From: Grimontia celer
GTDB taxonomy: Bacteria; Pseudomonadota; Gammaproteobacteria; Enterobacterales; Vibrionaceae
Direction: 5' to 3'
DNA: 64,000 nt
Assembly: GCF_900055185.1 (NCBI RefSeq)
Contig: NZ_FIZX01000001.1
Span: 372,001 to 436,000 of the forward strand
Shown here: positions 37,830 through 47,397 of the stretch, piece after piece
How positions within the stretch are numbered: position 1 is the stretch's first letter
Layout: each line of letters starts with the position of its first letter
Position numbers and translations under genes: made by a program
Notes under the pieces: model-generated
Told to the model about the DNA's origin: nothing
The model's database searches: none
Seen by the model: the letters and a program-made list of their open reading frames with translations, nothing else

Positions 37830-37887
37830 TGTTAACTTCTCTGAATTTCGATAAATTGTGGGTTCATCGTTCGAGACTTCCCACGAT

Positions 37888-39831
37888 ATGACCAGACTTT
37901 TCATTGCTGAAAAACCCAGCCTAGGTCGCGCAATTGTCGCAGCCCTTCCCAAGCCCCATAAGAATCACGAAGGCTATGTTGTTGCCGGAAATGGCGATAC
38001 GGTGACATGGTGTATCGGTCATTTGCTTGAGCAAGCAGAGCCAGAAGCCTATGACGAAAAGTACAAGACCTGGCGACTCGACGATCTTCCTATTCTTCCG
38101 CATCAGTGGATTCTAAAACCGCGCAAGTCTGCCGCCAAACAACTAGGTGTGGTGAAAAAGCTGCTCAAGCAGTTTGACGATATCGTGCATGCGGGCGATC
38201 CGGATCGTGAAGGTCAGTTGCTGGTGGATGAAGTGTTTAGTCACGCCAAGCTTTCCGAAGCCAAGAAAAAGCGAATCCAGCGTCTTCTGATCAATGATCT
38301 CAATACCTCAGCAGTGAAAAAGGCATTATCAGCCCTACGCAGCAATATGGATTTTGTTCCGCTTTCAGTGTCAGCACTGGCGCGTTCAAGAGCAGATTGG
38401 CTGTACGGTATGAACATGTCCCGCGCCTACACCTTGCTTGGAAAGCAGGCGGGGTACCAAGGCGTGCTTTCTGTCGGTCGCGTGCAAACACCGGTGCTGG
38501 GGCTGGTGGTCCGCCGTGATCGCGAAATTGAAGCGTTTATTCCCAAGCCTTTCTATCAATTGGATGCGGTCATCCCTTATCAAGGTACGGACATTCTGGC
38601 ACGTTGGCAGCCGAGTGAAGCCTGCCAGCCATGGCAGGATGAAGAAGGGCGGGTATTAGCGAGGAATCTGGTCGAAAACGTCGCGCGTCGTATTGAAGGT
38701 CAGCCTGCAACGGTGACCAAATCAGAGCGCAAGACAACCAAACAATCACCACCGTTACCTTACAGTCTGTCTGCGCTGCAAATTGATGCGGCCAAGCGTT
38801 TTAATATGAGCGCCGCCGATGTACTGGCCTGTTGTCAGGCCTTGTACGAGAAGCATAAGGTGATTACCTATCCGCGCTCTGATTGCCGCTATCTCCCTAA
38901 AGGCCATTTCAAAGAAGCACAAAGCGTCTCTACCGCGATAGCGAAAACGACTGATGCGTTATTGACGGCGGTCAACAATGCCAACCTGTCGTTGAAATCG
39001 AAAGCTTGGAATGACAGTAAGGTTGAAGCTCACCACGCGATTATTCCTACGTCGAAAAGCAGCAGTGCATTGAGTGGGCGTGAGCGTGATGTGTATGAGC
39101 TGATTGCCCGCCAATACCTGATGCAGTTCTATCCTGCCGCAGAGTACGCCGAAGCCAAACTGGACTTCGAGATAGCGGGAGGACTTTTCATCGCAAAAGG
39201 GAAAAAGCTGATGTCTCCAGGATGGCGAGCACTGCTGTCCAGAGATAAGTCAGCGCAGAACGAAGATATCGAAAGTTTGGTACCTCCGCTGGATAAAGGG
39301 ACTGTACTGACCTGTGCCCGTGGCAATATCAAAGATTGTATGACAGAGCCTCCGCGCTATTTTACGGAAGCAACGCTGTTACAAGCCATGACAGGGATAG
39401 CACGGTTTGTGAAAGACCCATCGCTTAAGAAAATCCTTCGAGATACCGACGGGTTGGGAACAGAAGCAACCCGGGCTGGGATTCTAGATTTGCTGTTCAA
39501 ACGCAGTCTGCTCTCTCGGGAAGGAAAGCAAATCCGCTCTACCGCATCTGGAAAAGGTTTGATTGATGCTCTGCCAGAGAAAGCTGCATATCCGGATATG
39601 ACTGCGCAATGGGAGCGTCAGTTGCACGATATGGCAGAGAAGAAAGGTGCCTATCAACCCTTTATGACGGCGTTGGAATCAGAGTTGAATGTGTTAATGC
39701 AAACCGTCAGACAAGGGCCTGTGCCGGACAGTCTTCGCTCTCTGCCAGCACAGCCTAGCCGGTTCAAGAAAGGAAGATGTGGGAAAAGTAGGGCACCTGC
39801 CAAGAAGCGCCGTTACAAAACAAAAGCCTGA
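37888..39831 (+). CDS. topB: DNA topoisomerase III
   Basis: This 647-residue type IA topoisomerase decatenates DNA and cuts single strands through a 5'-phosphotyrosine. The Toprim domain (MTRLFIAEKPSLGRAI, then HAGDPDREGQLLVDE with the DxD-E metal site near 104-112) and the active tyrosine Y328 in ITYPRSDCRYL are in the same positions as in E. coli TopB. The decatenation-loop region and a basic C-terminal tail (RFKKGRCGKSRAPAKKRRYK) are present. The ATG at 37888 was chosen by alignment, although no strong ribosome binding site is seen. Its 3' end overlaps the convergent GGDEF gene by 19 bases. Confidence 0.95.
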   Translation: MTRLFIAEKPSLGRAIVAALPKPHKNHEGYVVAGNGDTVTWCIGHLLEQAEPEAYDEKYKTWRLDDLPILPHQWILKPRKSAAKQLGVVKKLLKQFDDIVHAGDPDREGQLLVDEVFSHAKLSEAKKKRIQRLLINDLNTSAVKKALSALRSNMDFVPLSVSALARSRADWLYGMNMSRAYTLLGKQAGYQGVLSVGRVQTPVLGLVVRRDREIEAFIPKPFYQLDAVIPYQGTDILARWQPSEACQPWQDEEGRVLARNLVENVARRIEGQPATVTKSERKTTKQSPPLPYSLSALQIDAAKRFNMSAADVLACCQALYEKHKVITYPRSDCRYLPKGHFKEAQSVSTAIAKTTDALLTAVNNANLSLKSKAWNDSKVEAHHAIIPTSKSSSALSGRERDVYELIARQYLMQFYPAAEYAEAKLDFEIAGGLFIAKGKKLMSPGWRALLSRDKSAQNEDIESLVPPLDKGTVLTCARGNIKDCMTEPPRYFTEATLLQAMTGIARFVKDPSLKKILRDTDGLGTEATRAGILDLLFKRSLLSREGKQIRSTASGKGLIDALPEKAAYPDMTAQWERQLHDMAEKKGAYQPFMTALESELNVLMQTVRQGPVPDSLRSLPAQPSRFKKGRCGKSRAPAKKRRYKTKA

Positions 39832-41414
39832 TTTTTTCCTGCGTTCTTCGCCTCATAAAGGGCAACATCCGCATCAATAAACAACTGTTGCTGGTTGTTC
39901 GGCTTTTCTGGAATGGTTGTTTTGCCTCCCGCACTGATGGTAACTATCGGCGCGACTGGCGAATCACCATGCGGAATTTCTAGTTTTCGCACGGCCTCCA
40001 GCGCACGGTTAGCAACAGAGATAGCGTTCTCGCGGTTGCTCCCCGGTAGAAGGAAGACAAACTCTTCTCCACCAAATCTGGCCAATAGCGCGCCTGCACG
40101 TCTTTCAACTTGGCTAAGGGCTTCTGCAACTTGGGTTAAGCATTGGTCACCCAGAGCATGGCCATATTTGTCGTTGTACTGCTTAAAATGGTCAATATCG
40201 ACAATCAGGATCGAGAGAGGAGTTTGATAACGAAGGGCGCGACGCCATTCTTCTTCTAATCTTTCGTCCAGCATTCGACGGTTCGGTACCTGAGTTAAGC
40301 TGTCTTCGCGGGAAATCTGGTTCAGGCGTTTATTGGCTTCTTCAAGTTGAGCCGTGCGCTCTGCCACACGATGCTCCAGTGAGAGGTTTAGGGCTTTGAG
40401 ATCGTCCTGTGCGCGACGCTGGATCAGGTGCTGTGACATGGTCACACCAAGGAGCTTTAAAAGCTCGCTGTGATAACTTTTCAGCGGCGTTCCGGAGAGT
40501 AGATTGTCACAAGCTATCCAACCAATCGGCTCATCACCATCCCACAGTGAAATGGTGGCATTCCAACCCGTACCAACGACTTTGTTGTCATGATAGAGTT
40601 CACAGCCTTCATTGATGGTGATGTGACGTCTCTTATCAAGTGTGGTTTTGGCATGGTAATGCTCATGAATCGCCGTGCAATACCATTGCTCATTGGTAAC
40701 GGTTCCGTTGATATCTGTCCCATAGGTCCCGCGCAACAAACCAGTGTGGCTGTTGAGAAGGAAAATCGCCATGCGGTCAAAATCGAGTGCATGAATACAC
40801 TCATAAACCGCAGTATGAAGCATGTTATCAAGCGAATGGGCGTGCCAGAGTCGTAACGAAATTTTATGTAGGATATGGAGTTGTTCTAAAAGTCCTTTTT
40901 GTGAGCAGACTTCTTGGACCAGTTTCTTTTCGGTATTTTTATGTTTGGCTTGTTCGCAAGCCAGTAACTGATGCTGCAAGTGGCTGTCTAGCGCGCCTGA
41001 AATCAACAGTGCCAACATGTTTTTAGCATGGGCATCATCAAGGATTTCTTCGTTTGTCGAAATGACCAGACAACCTAATATCTCACCACGCATATTCAGC
41101 GGAACCATCAAATAATGTTGGTCGCTGTAATACTTGTGATCGTCGGCAGTGAGAAGCTTCTGAAGAAGAGATTGCGTTGATTCTTTCACTTCAATCGAAG
41201 GTAAGGTGAGTTCGTATTGGTCACCTTGAATCTCGGCAAGTTGCTTCCAGTCTGAGTTTTGCTCACACTTCAGCAAGATTTGACAGCGAGTGTCGCTGGC
41301 AAGGGAGTTGAGCGTTTGGCCCAACGCAGAACAGAATGCTTCCAGGTTTTCTTGCGGACAAATCGCTTCGCCTGCTTTCAGGCAGAATGCGTAATCCAAA
41401 GCAATCATGCCCAT
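39813..41414 (-). CDS. GAF-GAF-GGDEF diguanylate cyclase
   Basis: The 533-residue soluble protein has an N-terminal GAF-like domain (about 20-150), a helical linker, a second GAF domain (about 185-335), a coiled-coil stalk (about 340-378) and a C-terminal GGDEF domain (about 380-533) with the active-site motif GGEEF at 448-452. It should make cyclic di-GMP when its sensory domains are occupied. The RxxD inhibitory site five residues before GGEEF is absent (RAGALLARF is found there), so product inhibition may be lacking. No EAL domain. It is monocistronic and overlaps topB at the 3' end. Confidence 0.9.
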   Translation of the reverse strand: MGMIALDYAFCLKAGEAICPQENLEAFCSALGQTLNSLASDTRCQILLKCEQNSDWKQLAEIQGDQYELTLPSIEVKESTQSLLQKLLTADDHKYYSDQHYLMVPLNMRGEILGCLVISTNEEILDDAHAKNMLALLISGALDSHLQHQLLACEQAKHKNTEKKLVQEVCSQKGLLEQLHILHKISLRLWHAHSLDNMLHTAVYECIHALDFDRMAIFLLNSHTGLLRGTYGTDINGTVTNEQWYCTAIHEHYHAKTTLDKRRHITINEGCELYHDNKVVGTGWNATISLWDGDEPIGWIACDNLLSGTPLKSYHSELLKLLGVTMSQHLIQRRAQDDLKALNLSLEHRVAERTAQLEEANKRLNQISREDSLTQVPNRRMLDERLEEEWRRALRYQTPLSILIVDIDHFKQYNDKYGHALGDQCLTQVAEALSQVERRAGALLARFGGEEFVFLLPGSNRENAISVANRALEAVRKLEIPHGDSPVAPIVTISAGGKTTIPEKPNNQQQLFIDADVALYEAKNAGKNQAFVL

Positions 41415-41624
41415 GACTCCCTTTACTGACTACTGACGAAAAATGTGATTTTGGTTCTAATCTTTAGACGACCAGTATGACAGTAATTGTTATTAGCAAT
41501 GTCTAATTTTCCTTCATCTTCGACAGACTTCACAACGGAGTTTAATAGCGTGTGATGTGGGTGATGAGTTTGTTCCGCATAAGGTTATTTAGTTGATATT
41601 TCGGTAAAAAACGCTGGGGTATTG

Positions 41625-42383
41625 TTAGCTCAAATAAGCAAACACAACTCCGGCTAGCGTCATTAAAAACAGAAACCATTTCAGGAGCTTCGGATCCGCT
41701 TTGATGGCGAACTTCACAGCTAGCCATGCGCCAAACATAGAGCCAAACGCAAGCAGCAAGCCGGGCAACCAAAGAATCAAATCTTGCCAAATAAAAATGG
41801 CGAGAGAAACGGAAGTAAAAGCGAGGGTGCAGACCAGTTTGAGGGCATTGCCGCGCACGAGATCGTATCTTAAGGTACCGCAAAGCGCCGCGATCAATAC
41901 AAACCCCACACCTGCTTGTACAAACCCGCCATAAAAACCTGCAATGCCAAGTCCAACCCAGGATGCAGGCGTATCTTTCACTTTTCTTGCAAGCTCACCC
42001 TCTTCGGGCATGACTGCCTGGGGTTTTACCAGCATGATAAAAGCCATCAATAGCATGGTGCCGAGGAGAAGGGGTTTGATAATAGAAGAAGGAAGCCATG
42101 CCGCAGCACCTGCACCTACGGCGCCGCCTATCAGGGTTGGAATAAGAATGGGGAGCAAATCATGGTTATCCAGACGTTTGTGGTGACGAAATCCGGCAAC
42201 CCCGGAGAGACTTTGCATTAGGACGCCAACACGGTTAGTTGCGTTAGCCACTTCAGCTGGCATGCCGAGAACAATGAGTGCAGGGATGGTGAGGTTTGAA
42301 CCGCCGCCAGCAAGGGTATTGATAATGCCTGCAACAAAACCAAGCACGATCAACAGTGCGCCAAACCCGATAGAGACGTCCAT
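41625..42383 (-). CDS. TSUP (TauE/SafE) family sulfite/anion exporter
   Basis: The 252-residue membrane protein shows the TSUP family pattern of two four-helix halves, each beginning with a glycine-rich motif (FVAGIINTLAGGGSNLTIPAL near 17-37 and GFYGGFVQAGVGFVLIAAL near 148-166). Members export sulfite, sulfoacetate or other organosulfur anions; the substrate here is unknown. The gene is monocistronic on the minus strand, downstream of the tRNA-Pro gene. Confidence 0.88.
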   Translation of the reverse strand: MDVSIGFGALLIVLGFVAGIINTLAGGGSNLTIPALIVLGMPAEVANATNRVGVLMQSLSGVAGFRHHKRLDNHDLLPILIPTLIGGAVGAGAAAWLPSSIIKPLLLGTMLLMAFIMLVKPQAVMPEEGELARKVKDTPASWVGLGIAGFYGGFVQAGVGFVLIAALCGTLRYDLVRGNALKLVCTLAFTSVSLAIFIWQDLILWLPGLLLAFGSMFGAWLAVKFAIKADPKLLKWFLFLMTLAGVVFAYLS

Positions 42384-42442
42384 TTCGCTATCCAGATAAT
42401 TTAAATAGGGAAATGAATATTAACGAAGAAAGTTGGAACGAA

Positions 42443-42472
42443 AAAGCCCGCAGCTAAAAAGCTGCGGGCTTG
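42443..42472 (-). terminator. Terminator after tRNA-Pro
   Basis: On the minus strand an 11-bp perfect stem (AAGCCCGCAGC / GCTGCGGGCTT) is followed by TTTCG, just 8 bases after the tRNA CCA end. Confidence 0.9.
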
Positions 42473-42478
42473 AATAGA

Positions 42479-42555
42479 TGGTCGGTCTGAGAGGATTTGA
42501 ACCTCCGACCCCTGACACCCCATGACAGTGCGCTACCAAGCTGCGCTACAGACCG
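42479..42555 (-). tRNA. proL: tRNA-Pro (anticodon GGG)
   Basis: The minus strand gives a 77-base cloverleaf with acceptor stem CGGTCTG / CAGACCG, D-loop AGCTTGGTA, anticodon loop ATGGGGT with GGG, T-loop TTCAAAT and an encoded CCA end. It is nearly identical to E. coli ProL outside the acceptor stem and reads CCC and CCU codons. The anticodon stem has the same T-T mismatch as the E. coli gene. It is transcribed alone from a sigma-70 promoter and ends at an immediate terminator. Confidence 0.96.
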
Positions 42556-42568
42556 ACACAATAGATTC

Positions 42569-42597
42569 ATGGTACGAACACAGTATTTGACTGTCAA
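42569..42597 (-). promoter_or_regulatory. Sigma-70 promoter of tRNA-Pro
   Basis: On the minus strand a perfect -35 TTGACA is followed by a 17-base spacer and a -10-like TACCAT, placing the transcription start a few bases before the mature tRNA 5' end. Confidence 0.7.
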
Positions 42598-42670
42598 TCG
42601 TCTTTCTTTATTAAATCCGCGAAATTCAATCATTTGGCTAAAAATAAGCCACCTTGTCGGTGGCTATATT

Positions 42671-44545
42671 TTAATTTTCTTCTGGATGGTAGAAGCGTTT
42701 GAGCTCGTGCATCACCTGCATCAGAACAGACAACTGTGGTTTGCCTTCAGGCTGTAGCTTGTAATTACTGTCATACACGCGGTAGTTACCAAATTTATCC
42801 ACCACCGTGGTTTTATCGGGTTGAACCACAACGATGTCACGGCTATCGCCGGCAATTACCCATTTTCTCGGTTTGTCAGAAAGCTCGAATAAGTTCATAC
42901 CGCTGGTGTAATTGGTTGATGGGCTGTCAACAGCCAGCATAGATTCCATCAGTGTTGGGACGATATCGAGGTGAGAACTGTAAACATCCACTTCACGTGG
43001 TCCCTGGTTTGGCCAATGCACCACAAGTGGTACCTGTAGTTGGTACTTACTGTAGTTAGTGTTTGCTCCCCAGCTATTGGAGCCAGTTTCGTTAAACTCT
43101 GTGCCATGGTTGGAAGTAATAATCACAACTGTGTTGTCGAGCTGGCCATTTTCTTCCAAGGTATCGAACATCTCGCCCAACAGAGTATCGACGTAATATG
43201 CCGCGTTGTTGTAACTGTTTTTCAGTACCAGCGATGTTTGTTCGCCCACACTTGCCATATCGTTGTCGAGTGATGGCTGGAATGGACGTTCGTAGTCGCC
43301 ACCCTGTTCATAGTCGGTGACGCTTTTGAGTTCTAGATAGGCAAACCAAGGCTGAGTGACGCTGCCTTCCTTGATCCAGCTATCGAGATTATCTGCGGCA
43401 ATGTGGTCAGCCACCCAGGTTTCTGAAGCCTGTACCTTGGACGCTTGTTCCAAGTGTTTGCCGAAAACACTTTGGTAATAAATTGGATTTTCAAAGTTAT
43501 CTGCACTGAACAACCCAAAGCGGTAGTTGCGCTTTTCCAGCGTATCAATAACCAGTGGGCTCAAGCCTTCGGTGCGGGCGCTTTGTGCATAGCTGCCAGG
43601 TAAGCCATAGAACAGTCCGAAAATGCCAGCCATCGCATCATTGCTGGTGCTGTAATGGTGCGAGAACTTCAGGTTGTTATTAGCAAACTGGTTCAGATTA
43701 GGCATTACTACTGGGTCTAACATATCAGCGCGCAGGCTTTCTACCATCACCACCAAAAGGTTCGGATTGAACTTTTGCGCATCAGCTGCGAAAGAGAGTT
43801 TCTCCAGTGGGTAGCGGATGACTTCACTTTCCTGATCACCAATGGCGTCTTTCCGGCGCTGGTATTCCTGACGATCAAGCAGGCCATATTTCTCCATGAA
43901 GGTTTTCGCCGTCATCGGATAGGAAACTGGGAAATTAGATCGTTGGGCCGTGACCGGGCTGTAAAGGAAAGCATCTGCCCAGATATGGATCAGATGACTG
44001 CCGATAAAGCAGATTGCGAACACACTGGCAATCGGCACACCAACGCGCTTGCGCGAAAGCTTACGAAGTTTTCGCCAGACCCATTCGGAAATAATGAGTT
44101 CCAGCAGGAAGATAGCGGGCACGACCACAAACAGATATTGCCAGTGGGCGTTCATGTCTGTTTTTTCGCCACTGAGGAGCAACTCCCACACCAATGGATT
44201 CAGGTGTAAGTGCATCGTCTCGTAGGCGTAGATGTCCAACAGCAGGACAGTCATGCCTGCCGTGGCCACCAGAACAGCAAAGAGCCTCATTAACCGTTGT
44301 GAAGGGATAATGAAGCTTGCTGGGAAGATAACCAGAATATAGAGAGCGAAAACCAGAAAACCGAAGTGACCAATCCATGTCAGCAGTTGATAGGTTTGAC
44401 CTAGCAAAGTTTCTGGCCAGCCTGACTGAGCGATATAGCGAGTACCCAGCAACATGGCTGCGATAATGTTGAAAAAGCTGAACCAGTGCCCCCAGCTCAC
44501 GAGCTGGGACACTTTATCCCTGTAGGTGTTTCCGCTGTCTACCAT
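42671..44545 (-). CDS. yejM: YejM/PbgA (LapC) inner-membrane regulator of LPS synthesis, DUF3413
   Basis: The 624-residue protein has five N-terminal membrane segments (DUF3413, about 1-190) and a periplasmic sulfatase/alkaline-phosphatase-fold domain (about 260-600) beginning LLVVMVESLRADML. Segments VSQLVSWGHWFSFFNI, LHLNPLVWELLL and ILVIFPASFIIPSQRLMRLF align with E. coli YejM. In E. coli it is essential and controls LpxC turnover through LapB/FtsH in response to LPS on the periplasmic side. The hydrolase active site is usually not fully conserved. It is followed upstream by yejL on the same strand, the standard order. Confidence 0.94.
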   Translation of the reverse strand: MVDSGNTYRDKVSQLVSWGHWFSFFNIIAAMLLGTRYIAQSGWPETLLGQTYQLLTWIGHFGFLVFALYILVIFPASFIIPSQRLMRLFAVLVATAGMTVLLLDIYAYETMHLHLNPLVWELLLSGEKTDMNAHWQYLFVVVPAIFLLELIISEWVWRKLRKLSRKRVGVPIASVFAICFIGSHLIHIWADAFLYSPVTAQRSNFPVSYPMTAKTFMEKYGLLDRQEYQRRKDAIGDQESEVIRYPLEKLSFAADAQKFNPNLLVVMVESLRADMLDPVVMPNLNQFANNNLKFSHHYSTSNDAMAGIFGLFYGLPGSYAQSARTEGLSPLVIDTLEKRNYRFGLFSADNFENPIYYQSVFGKHLEQASKVQASETWVADHIAADNLDSWIKEGSVTQPWFAYLELKSVTDYEQGGDYERPFQPSLDNDMASVGEQTSLVLKNSYNNAAYYVDTLLGEMFDTLEENGQLDNTVVIITSNHGTEFNETGSNSWGANTNYSKYQLQVPLVVHWPNQGPREVDVYSSHLDIVPTLMESMLAVDSPSTNYTSGMNLFELSDKPRKWVIAGDSRDIVVVQPDKTTVVDKFGNYRVYDSNYKLQPEGKPQLSVLMQVMHELKRFYHPEEN

Positions 44546-44601
44546 ATATGGTCAATTCTTCTCTTTATTCTACTGCGCGTCATTCTTTTAAACGCGGCTT
44601 A

Positions 44602-44820
44602 TTACTCTGTATCGATAGAAGACAGCAGAGCTTGAGCAAATTTTTCAGCGATCACTTTACGCTGAGCTGCTGGCAAGTTGTTGTTAATGATGTTGGTTGC
44701 AATATTACCAACAACCATCAACGACAGGTCAGTAGATACTTTGTGCTTTTCAAGAACATTGACCACATCGCTCAGGATCTGTTCAACGTTTTTATCTTGA
44801 TATTTAGAAGTAACAGGCAT
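44602..44820 (-). CDS. yejL: YejL family protein (UPF0352)
   Basis: The 72-residue protein matches Yej[22 protein letters not shown], then [16 protein letters not shown] and a [17 protein letters not shown] ending. It is a small all-helical dimeric protein of unknown function, always found between yejK and yejM. It lies 56 bases upstream of yejM and divergent from yejK. Confidence 0.94.
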   Translation of the reverse strand: MPVTSKYQDKNVEQILSDVVNVLEKHKVSTDLSLMVVGNIATNIINNNLPAAQRKVIAEKFAQALLSSIDTE

Positions 44821-44896
44821 AGAAACTCTTGTCTTGTGTCAGGAGAAGCCGCGTATAATACCCCACACTCTAGTCCGACGAAAAATGTTTTCAATT

Positions 44897-45910
44897 ATGA
44901 GCCTCACGCTTTCAAACGTTATTCTTCATCAAATCAAAAAAGAGGGTGAAGACACGCTGGTTGTTCAACTGAGAGATCAACTGTTAACTCATTCACCTTC
45001 CACGGAAAATCTTATCAGCGAAATCCATCGTGTGTATAACGCGAAAGCTGGAAAAGGCTTCGGTCAATTTGCTGAAGAAAGTGAGTTTTGTGGGTGGTTG
45101 AAAGCCAGCCGCAAGCAAGAAATGGACTTTTTGGCGTTTTCTTCCCAGTCTGCCGAGCGCCTCAAGACCGAATTGTCGAAGTATCCTTTTGCTGATGAAG
45201 GTGTTCTGGTCATTGCGGAGTATCGTTCTCTGGCAACAGAATATCTCTTCATTGGATTGTTAGAATCCAAATCGAGCATGAAAGTCACGGATGACCTGGA
45301 AATCAGCAGTACTGATTACCTGGACGTTGCCAAGATGGATATCGCTGCACGTATTGATCTCTCTACCTGGGAGAGCGACGCAGAATCCAATCGTTACCTG
45401 ACTTATGTTAAAGGTCGCGTAGGGCGCAAAGTCGCAGACTTTTTCCTGGATTTTATGCAGGCAGAAGTGGGCATGGACTCTAAACAGCAAAACTTGGTAT
45501 TGATGCAAGCGGTCGAGGATTACTGTGCAGATTCGCGCCTCGACAAAGAAGAAAAACAACAGTACCGCAAGCAGGTTTACGATTACTGTAATGGCCAACT
45601 GCAATCTGGCGATGAAGTGGTGGTAAAAGAGCTGGCAGGTGAACTGCCACAGAACGATCAGGGTGTAGATTTCTATCAGTTTGCTTCTGAGCAGGGTTAT
45701 GAGCTGGAAGAAAGTTTCCCAGCCGATCGCACTTCTATGCGTAAGTTGACTAAGTTTGTTGGCGGTGGCGGCGGTCTATCTATTAACTTTGATAGCATGC
45801 TGTTGGGCGAGCGCATTTTTTACGATCAGGACACTGACACTCTGACAATCAAAGGTACACCACCCAACCTTAGAGACCAGCTGACGCGCCGTCTGAACGT
45901 TGACGAGTAG
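44897..45910 (+). CDS. yejK: Nucleoid-associated protein NdpA/YejK
   Basis: The 337-residue protein aligns along its length with E. coli YejK (DGPRTE of nucleoid): HRVYNAKAGKGFGQFAEESEF region, RVGRKVADFFLDFM, and the conserved C-terminus ELEESFPADRTSMRKLTKF, FDSMLLGERIFYD and KGTPPNLRDQLTRR. It is a double-stranded DNA-associated protein of the nucleoid. The ATG at 44897 was chosen by alignment (MSLTLSN); ATG 44885 is an alternative, and neither has a strong ribosome binding site. It diverges from yejL. Confidence 0.93.
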   Translation: MSLTLSNVILHQIKKEGEDTLVVQLRDQLLTHSPSTENLISEIHRVYNAKAGKGFGQFAEESEFCGWLKASRKQEMDFLAFSSQSAERLKTELSKYPFADEGVLVIAEYRSLATEYLFIGLLESKSSMKVTDDLEISSTDYLDVAKMDIAARIDLSTWESDAESNRYLTYVKGRVGRKVADFFLDFMQAEVGMDSKQQNLVLMQAVEDYCADSRLDKEEKQQYRKQVYDYCNGQLQSGDEVVVKELAGELPQNDQGVDFYQFASEQGYELEESFPADRTSMRKLTKFVGGGGGLSINFDSMLLGERIFYDQDTDTLTIKGTPPNLRDQLTRRLNVDE

Positions 45911-45919
45911 ATCACGAGC

Positions 45920-45956
45920 AACGCCATGGAATGATATATGCTATTTCATGGCGTCT
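45920..45956 (+). terminator. Possible terminator after yejK
   Basis: Arms ACGCCATG and CATGGCGT form an 8-bp stem over an 18-base loop, followed by CTTCTC; the T tail is poor. Confidence 0.4.
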
Positions 45957-46095
45957 TCTCAACTAGACAAGTTTGCAGTCATTGTTTGCAAACTAAGACA
46001 AATTGCCTAAGTTATAAGAAACTATCGTAAATTCTTGAGACAATGCTCTTTCGCTCCCGCTATTCGGAACCGCATTGCCAGACAAAGGACTGACT

Positions 46096-47388
46096 GTGAC
46101 ACCACTGCCCGAAATGCTTCAGTTAAATAAATCCTCATTACTTTCAGGCAATGCACGCATCAGCCAGAATTGGTTGCCCCTTCTTCTTTGGATCGGCTTT
46201 GGTATCTCTGCGGTATATGCCTTGATTTCCTATTCCGATATGAATCATACCCGCGAGCATGCTGGGCATGTGGTTAAGCTGAACAACGCAGCGCAACAGT
46301 TGAGGCAGACGGTGTCGGCTTCAATGATTAACCAGAAAAATGAACTCGTTCAGTTGGAAAAAGAGGTCCAGCATTTCCGCTATTTGTTGCTTCGTACAAA
46401 ATCTCACACCATCGAAGACAGCTGGGATGATATTCAAAGCACGCTTTTGGAAGCCGATGCCTTTGTCGAAGACGTCGATAACTTACTTGCATCTATTTAT
46501 TCGATATCTGCAGTGACCAAACAGTTAAAGCAACTGCATGATGATGCGAGGCAACCTGAACTAAAGCGCTTAGTACAAGGGATCAGCAGCTATTTACTGT
46601 TTGAGTTGCATGGCCTCAATGATTCTGATCAGCGCAACCGTATCGCGCGTTTTAATGGCTATGTAGGACAGCTAGAGTCTGAGTTTTCCAAGATGCCGGA
46701 AGGCATGACACGTAGCGAACTGTTTGCGCTGTATACAGGTTTGGAGCGGTTGAATCGCCAGCTTGAAAGTGTGGATGCGGTAATTAATCACAAATTTGTG
46801 CGCTCGATAACCCAACTTCAAAGCTATTGGACAACCCGAACTTTGTTGCTTCTCGACCAGACAATGACAGCCATGTTCATCGGCTTTGGTTTTCTTGTCG
46901 GTTTGATTTTCCTTTCCTCACGAAAAGACGCTGAAAGCGAAAACCATCCAAAACATGCCACTGCCAATAAAACGAAAGCAGAGAGCAAGCCGCAAGAGGG
47001 GGCGGGCGTTTTTAAATTTAAAGAACCTGATGAACCTCTTTTTGAAGCCTCTGTATTGAAAGAGCAGCTGGAAGATGACGAAGAAGCCATCGAATCTGTG
47101 TTAACTATGTTCGTGGCTGAACACCAAAATGACGGGCAAATGCTCAGAAAACACGTTGAGTCAAAAGAGATTGCCCGCGCCCGCACGCTAATTCACAACA
47201 TCAAGGGCGTTTCTGGCAACATTGGTGCTTCTGCGCTTCAAGCATTCTGTACCCAATCGGATTTGCGCCTTCGAAATGGTGAGATGATTGACGAAAACGA
47301 AGTTAAGCAGTTCGAAAAGTTGTTGAGTGTGAGCATTCAGGCTGTTTTAAAAGAGATAGAAAAATCTCACCGAACCACCGCATCTTGA
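46096..47388 (+). CDS. Membrane-anchored HPt (histidine phosphotransfer) protein
   Basis: The 430-residue protein has two membrane segments (about 25-47: LPLLLWIGFGISAVYALIS, and about 265-285: TAMFIGFGFLVGLIFLSS) enclosing a helical periplasmic domain with coiled-coil character, a Lys/Glu-rich cytoplasmic linker, and a C-terminal HPt domain (about 325-425) with the phospho-accepting H367 in LIHNIKGVSGNIGA. It has no kinase or receiver domain. The GTG at 46096 is preferred because AAAGGA lies before it; an upstream TTG would add seven residues. It is coupled to the hybrid kinase 9 bases downstream, so the two should form a phosphorelay. Confidence 0.87.
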   Translation: MTPLPEMLQLNKSSLLSGNARISQNWLPLLLWIGFGISAVYALISYSDMNHTREHAGHVVKLNNAAQQLRQTVSASMINQKNELVQLEKEVQHFRYLLLRTKSHTIEDSWDDIQSTLLEADAFVEDVDNLLASIYSISAVTKQLKQLHDDARQPELKRLVQGISSYLLFELHGLNDSDQRNRIARFNGYVGQLESEFSKMPEGMTRSELFALYTGLERLNRQLESVDAVINHKFVRSITQLQSYWTTRTLLLLDQTMTAMFIGFGFLVGLIFLSSRKDAESENHPKHATANKTKAESKPQEGAGVFKFKEPDEPLFEASVLKEQLEDDEEAIESVLTMFVAEHQNDGQMLRKHVESKEIARARTLIHNIKGVSGNIGASALQAFCTQSDLRLRNGEMIDENEVKQFEKLLSVSIQAVLKEIEKSHRTTAS

Positions 47389-47397
47389 GGATTCAGC

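Noticed and set aside
42479-42555. tRNA gene as an integration site of a genomic island
   Set aside because: Both flanks are ordinary core genes and no integrase or repeat of the tRNA 3' end was seen within the window.
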